NCBI RefSeq assembly: GCF_003347205.1
Contig: NZ_QQBJ01000019.1
Span: 1-64,000, forward strand
DNA: 64,000 nucleotides
Origin: Mycolicibacterium moriokaense
GTDB lineage: Bacteria; Actinomycetota; Actinomycetes; Mycobacteriales; Mycobacteriaceae
Direction: 5' to 3'
Below are positions 60,794 to 64,000 of this stretch, piece by piece (position 1 is the stretch's first letter; the number at the start of each line of letters is the position of its first letter). The translations under genes were made by a program, and so were the position numbers. The notes under the pieces were generated by a model. That model worked only from the letters and a program-made list of their open reading frames with translations, was not told the DNA's origin and made no database searches.

Positions 60794-63201
60794 AGCTGCT
60801 CCTCCTTGGTGATCTGCTCGGTGGCGTAGACGATATCGGCATAGTCGGGGTTGTCGCCACGCCACAGCGAAAGCGCTTCGACGGCACGGTCCAGGTTGTG
60901 GTGTGCGCGATACAGCACGGTGGTGTTGGGATCGGCGGACGGCTCGACGTCAATGAAGCCTGGGCGCATGAACAGTGACTTGCCGAAGAGGCGCACTTCG
61001 GCGAGCGCGGACCACTGCTCGTCGGAGATCGGCGAGCCGCTCGCGAGGCCGCCCATCACCTCACGGATGACGGGAGCGACTTCGATGTGTAGCGGTTCGG
61101 CACCGGCGAGGGCCGTCGCGACGGCTCCGGCGGTTGCGGCCCAGGCTGCTGAATGTCGTTCCGTCGGAGGAACACTGGCGTCATTGAGGTGTTCGTAGCG
61201 CTGCGGGGACACCACGGCGAGACGATGCACCCTGGTCTCGTCGAGCTCGGGTGCAGGTGTAGCCGCATCGATTGGCGTTCTGGTGGAGTCGCAATCCTGA
61301 TAGTGCGGTACTCCGGCGCGGCGGGCGGGAAGCACGGATGAGCCGCCTGGGTCGGTGGTCGCGGCGACGGCGTACAGCTCGACGTTGGGATCAAGGACGG
61401 CGCGTTCGGCGGCGTACGCGACCATGGTCGCGGCGGGGTTGACCCAGCCGAAGTACTTGGCCTGGAAGCCGGCGCTCAGTTCGGGATCGGCGAAAAGCAC
61501 TCGGGCGGAACGCGGTACGTAGACGCCAGGCGGGATGTAGCCGGCGCCGTCATTGCTGACGATGACGGTCTCGATGCCGGTTGCAACCTTGAAAACACCG
61601 ACGCACCAGTGCACTCCGGGATACATGCGGGAAGCGTGCAGAAGTTCGAAGGCGAGCTTGATGGCGTCGTCGAGATGTTGGTCTTGGGTCTCGGAGCTGA
61701 CCAACGCCGCGCCGGTGCCGGTGGCGGCGATGCCGGATGAGGCGAGCACGCTCGGAGGGACGCCTGCCGAGGAGACCCCTGCCGAAGCAGCGCCCGGCGG
61801 TAGCGAGGCGGCGCCGCCACTGCCGCTGGCGGAAACGGTGGGGGTTGACGACGAAGTTGCCCTGGGCAGGTCAGAGCCGTAGGAGGCAAGATTGCCGGCG
61901 TTGGGAGGAGGCGTTCCGGCGATCATGGGACCGGGTGCGGCCTGGGGCGTTGCGGCGGCGGGCGCGGCCGAGTGGCCCGCGACGGGCGTGCTGGGCGCGG
62001 CGGGCATAGGGGCGGAACCGGAAGCCGCAGGCGTGACGCTGGTGGCCGCTTGAGGCGGCGTAGGCGTCTGCGGGGCCGTCGGAACGGACGGCGGCGTGGG
62101 AGCCGTCGCGCCCGAGGCCAGCCCCTTGGCGAAGCCTTGCGAGATGTCATTGACGGGATTGGCAGGTGTCAGCGCGCCGGCTGGGGTCGTGGGCGCGGAC
62201 GGCACGCTCGGTGTGCTGGGCATGGAAGGAGTGCTCGGCATCGAAGGCATGGACGGCTTGAACCCGCCGCCTCCAGACATGCCGTTGCCACCCATTCCTG
62301 ACATAACGGAGCTCGCGTTCAGTGGCGAAATCATCGCAGCACCCGGCGCGGGGTTCGGGGCGGGAGCGACAGGAGTTGGCGCAACATCTCCGGCATCAAC
62401 TCGAGTAACAGGGCCATCTCCGGGCACCGAGGGAAATTCTGGCTTGGTCTTTTCGGACGGTCCCTGCACGGTTTGATCGTTTCGGACTGGTTGCGGCGTT
62501 GGCGCTTTGGTTTCGTCTGGATCTGGTTGGGGAGCGACGTCTCCTTCATCCACGCGTACTGGCGGCGCTTCGGGGGCCGACCCATAGCCCGCCATGAAGA
62601 TTTGGCCCTGGCCGTTCGGACTGTACGGCTGCTCCTGCACTGCGCGGTCCGCCGCCCCACCTGGCGTCGGAACAGCGCTTCCTTCGATTTTCCCTGCCTG
62701 CGATGCGATATCGCCAGCAGCCGTGTCAGAGACCGCTTCGGCCGCCGCTCTAGCCTTGACGAGAATCAGCCAGATCGCCGCCAGCGTCACCCAGGCGCTG
62801 AAAACGCCGCCCTTTTGCGCATCGATGGCCTGCTGAATATCACCGTGAGCCTGCTGGTCTATCGCATCCATCTGCGATCGCGCGTCATCCACAATGCGCA
62901 CGCATTCGTCGCCGGCACCCGCGATGGAAGTGAACATCTCGGCTTGCACCTCAACGGTTTTCCCATCAACCTGATAACAGTCATGCATCGCTTCGACCAT
63001 GTTGCCGTCGTTGTCACTCAGGATCGCGGACGCCGATGCGCCTATGTCACTGGCTCCCGTACGAGAGGCCTCCGCGAACGTACGCTGCGCCGCAGCAGCG
63101 GCCGTCCACGGACCTGTCGAAGTTGTTGGCCATACAGCACCGAGGATGAAGGCCGAAAACTGTCGATTGGGCGCAGCAATACCAGCGCCAACGGCTACCA
63201 C
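60775..63201 (-). CDS. Large Pro/Ala-rich protein with N-terminal helical domain and folded C-terminus, probably type VII-associated
   Basis: The 808-aa protein has an N-terminal helical domain with PTTSTGPWTAAAAAQRTF (about 25-125) and one membrane helix (about 133-149). A long Pro/Ala/Ser/Thr-rich linker (about 190-510) contains PSMPSTPSMPSTPS repeats. The C-terminal folded domain (about 520-808) includes LDDAIKLAFELLHASRMYPGVHWCVGV and VRLFGKSLFMRPGFIDVEPSAD. It recalls mycobacterial proteins with DUF5631/DUF5632-type C-termini (Rv0026-like), though I cannot verify that. GTG 63201 overlaps the preceding gene by seven bases. Confidence 0.7.
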
Positions 63202-63839
63202 TTAATGCCGACCTTGTAGCACGTCCCTAATGGCCCGCCCAGGGCAACGATGGCGGAATCATAAGTCGTGTTGTCGAACGGATCGGGTCCGCGTTCCTTG
63301 TACATATTTTCGCTGTAGAGCAGTAGACCATCTATGTATTGCTGCAACGTACGAGTTAGATAACGCGGAGGATCTGCGTGCTCGTTGAGGATCTTCTGAA
63401 TCCGATCCGCCCAGTCGAGGGTTTCGACCTTGAATTTGGCTATCGCATCCAAACGCTCAGGAGACTCGGGCGCACCTGTTCTCAGGAAAGCATTGGTTCG
63501 GTCACTCGCCTCCCTCATTAGGGGAGCGATAGCCTCGCACAACGCCTTATCAGCGTCATCGACGAATAGCTCTTGCGGCTCTGCTTTGCTCGTCGCCGGC
63601 GGCGGGGTTGGTTCAGGGCGGCTCGTAAGCCCGATGATCGATAGCACCAACGCGGCAACACCGAGAAGCACAGCAAGCGCGACCCCTCCAGCCATTAGCC
63701 CAGTTCGTCTACGTGGGGTCGGGGCACTCGTTCCGAAATTCGCAGACGGCGGTCCATACCCTGGCCCGTTCGCTGGCGGGGGCCCGCCTCCGGGCGGCGG
63801 AGCTCCATAGCCGGGCGGAAAGGGCGAGCTTCCGGTCAT
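63195..63839 (-). CDS. Membrane protein with Pro/Gly-rich N-terminus, first gene of the type VII-like operon
   Basis: From ATG 63839 this is 214 aa. A cytosolic Pro/Gly-rich tail (PFPPGYGAPPPGGGPPP) is followed by one membrane helix (about 50-70) and an extracytoplasmic helical domain ending CYKVGIKW. This layout is common in mycobacterial genes near secretion loci. The function is unknown. TACGCT six bases upstream supports the ATG; the operon continues with the two genes downstream. Confidence 0.75.
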   Translation of the reverse strand: MTGSSPFPPGYGAPPPGGGPPPANGPGYGPPSANFGTSAPTPRRRTGLMAGGVALAVLLGVAALVLSIIGLTSRPEPTPPPATSKAEPQELFVDDADKALCEAIAPLMREASDRTNAFLRTGAPESPERLDAIAKFKVETLDWADRIQKILNEHADPPRYLTRTLQQYIDGLLLYSENMYKERGPDPFDNTTYDSAIVALGGPLGTCYKVGIKW

Positions 63840-63845
63840 TAGTCC

Positions 63846-63851
63846 AGCGTA
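63846..63851 (-). promoter_or_regulatory. Leaderless-type -10 box for the three-gene operon
   Basis: On the minus strand TACGCT is followed by GGACTA and the ATG at 63839. Confidence 0.5.
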
Positions 63852-63967
63852 AAGGCTCCGCAAAGCACGCCGCAGCGGCTGTTGTGACCTCGTTATCTGT
63901 CGTCGACGAGTCCCCAACGAGGCGCCCCGTACAGTCGAAGGGTCCCGCCGACCAGCAGAAAGGGCGT

Positions 63968-64000
63968 ATGGCAGTCCGGCTGACGCGCACCAACTGGGTT
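63968..64000 (+). CDS. Possible start of a gene leaving the right edge
   Basis: ATG 63968 follows AGAAAGGG by three bases and opens a frame (MAVRLTRTNWV) that runs off the window. Eleven codons are too few to identify a product. Confidence 0.3.
   Translation, partial: MAVRLTRTNWV

Overview
The window is GC-rich actinobacterial chromosome. Its gene order follows the Mycobacterium tuberculosis stretch from about Rv3579c (rlmB) to Rv3634c (galE1), as I remember that map. The extra accessory genes, and the absence of the esp, PE and PPE insertions found in tuberculosis-group genomes, fit an environmental, probably fast-growing Mycolicibacterium. I see no rRNA, tRNA or CRISPR.

Layout. 1-2 kb: an accessory edge with two DUF222/HNH (13E12-type) gene tails on either side of a hydrolase-adenylyl cyclase gene. 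2-4.3 kb: a GDSL hydrolase and a purple acid phosphatase. 4.3-8.3 kb: rlmB, cysS, ispF, ispD, carD (minus). 8.5-14 kb: lpqE, radA-disA (c-di-AMP), a membrane protein, canB and mutY. 14-18.8 kb: a second hydrolase-cyclase, a GlxA regulator, an alpha/beta hydrolase and an NCS2 permease. 18.9-22.3 kb: mhuD, lpqF, and a cobalamin-riboswitch operon cbtB-cbtA-phosphatase. 22.3-27 kb: clpC1, lsr2, lysS. 27-38.4 kb: a PLP aldolase/deaminase, then coaX-panD-panC, a DUF2520 protein, a coiled-coil membrane protein, folK-folB-folP-folE and ftsH. 38.6-42.4 kb: ephA, a flavin-dependent oxidoreductase, an alcohol dehydrogenase, lpqG. 42.5-49.4 kb: a molybdopterin oxidoreductase, hpt, tilS, a zinc metalloprotease, dacB, ppa. 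49.5-58.4 kb: an OHCU decarboxylase-like gene, then a run of overlapping or closely spaced genes: Pls/PosA-type peptide synthetase, M1 peptidase, flippase-like protein, ppgS and DUF2304. 58.4-59.6 kb: small colicin-immunity-like genes, two of them broken. 59.5-64 kb: galE and a three-gene operon resembling type VII secretion-associated genes.

How it works together. Most of the window is core metabolism: isoprenoid precursors, pantothenate, folate, tRNA charging, proteolysis, DNA repair and cell-wall remodelling. The most unusual part is the Pls/PosA-type synthetase directly ahead of genes for arabinogalactan galactosamine decoration. It has its own good leaderless promoter. A recurring signal is a TANNNT -10 box 6-8 bases before the start codon of about 15 genes, which indicates leaderless transcripts and settles several start choices.
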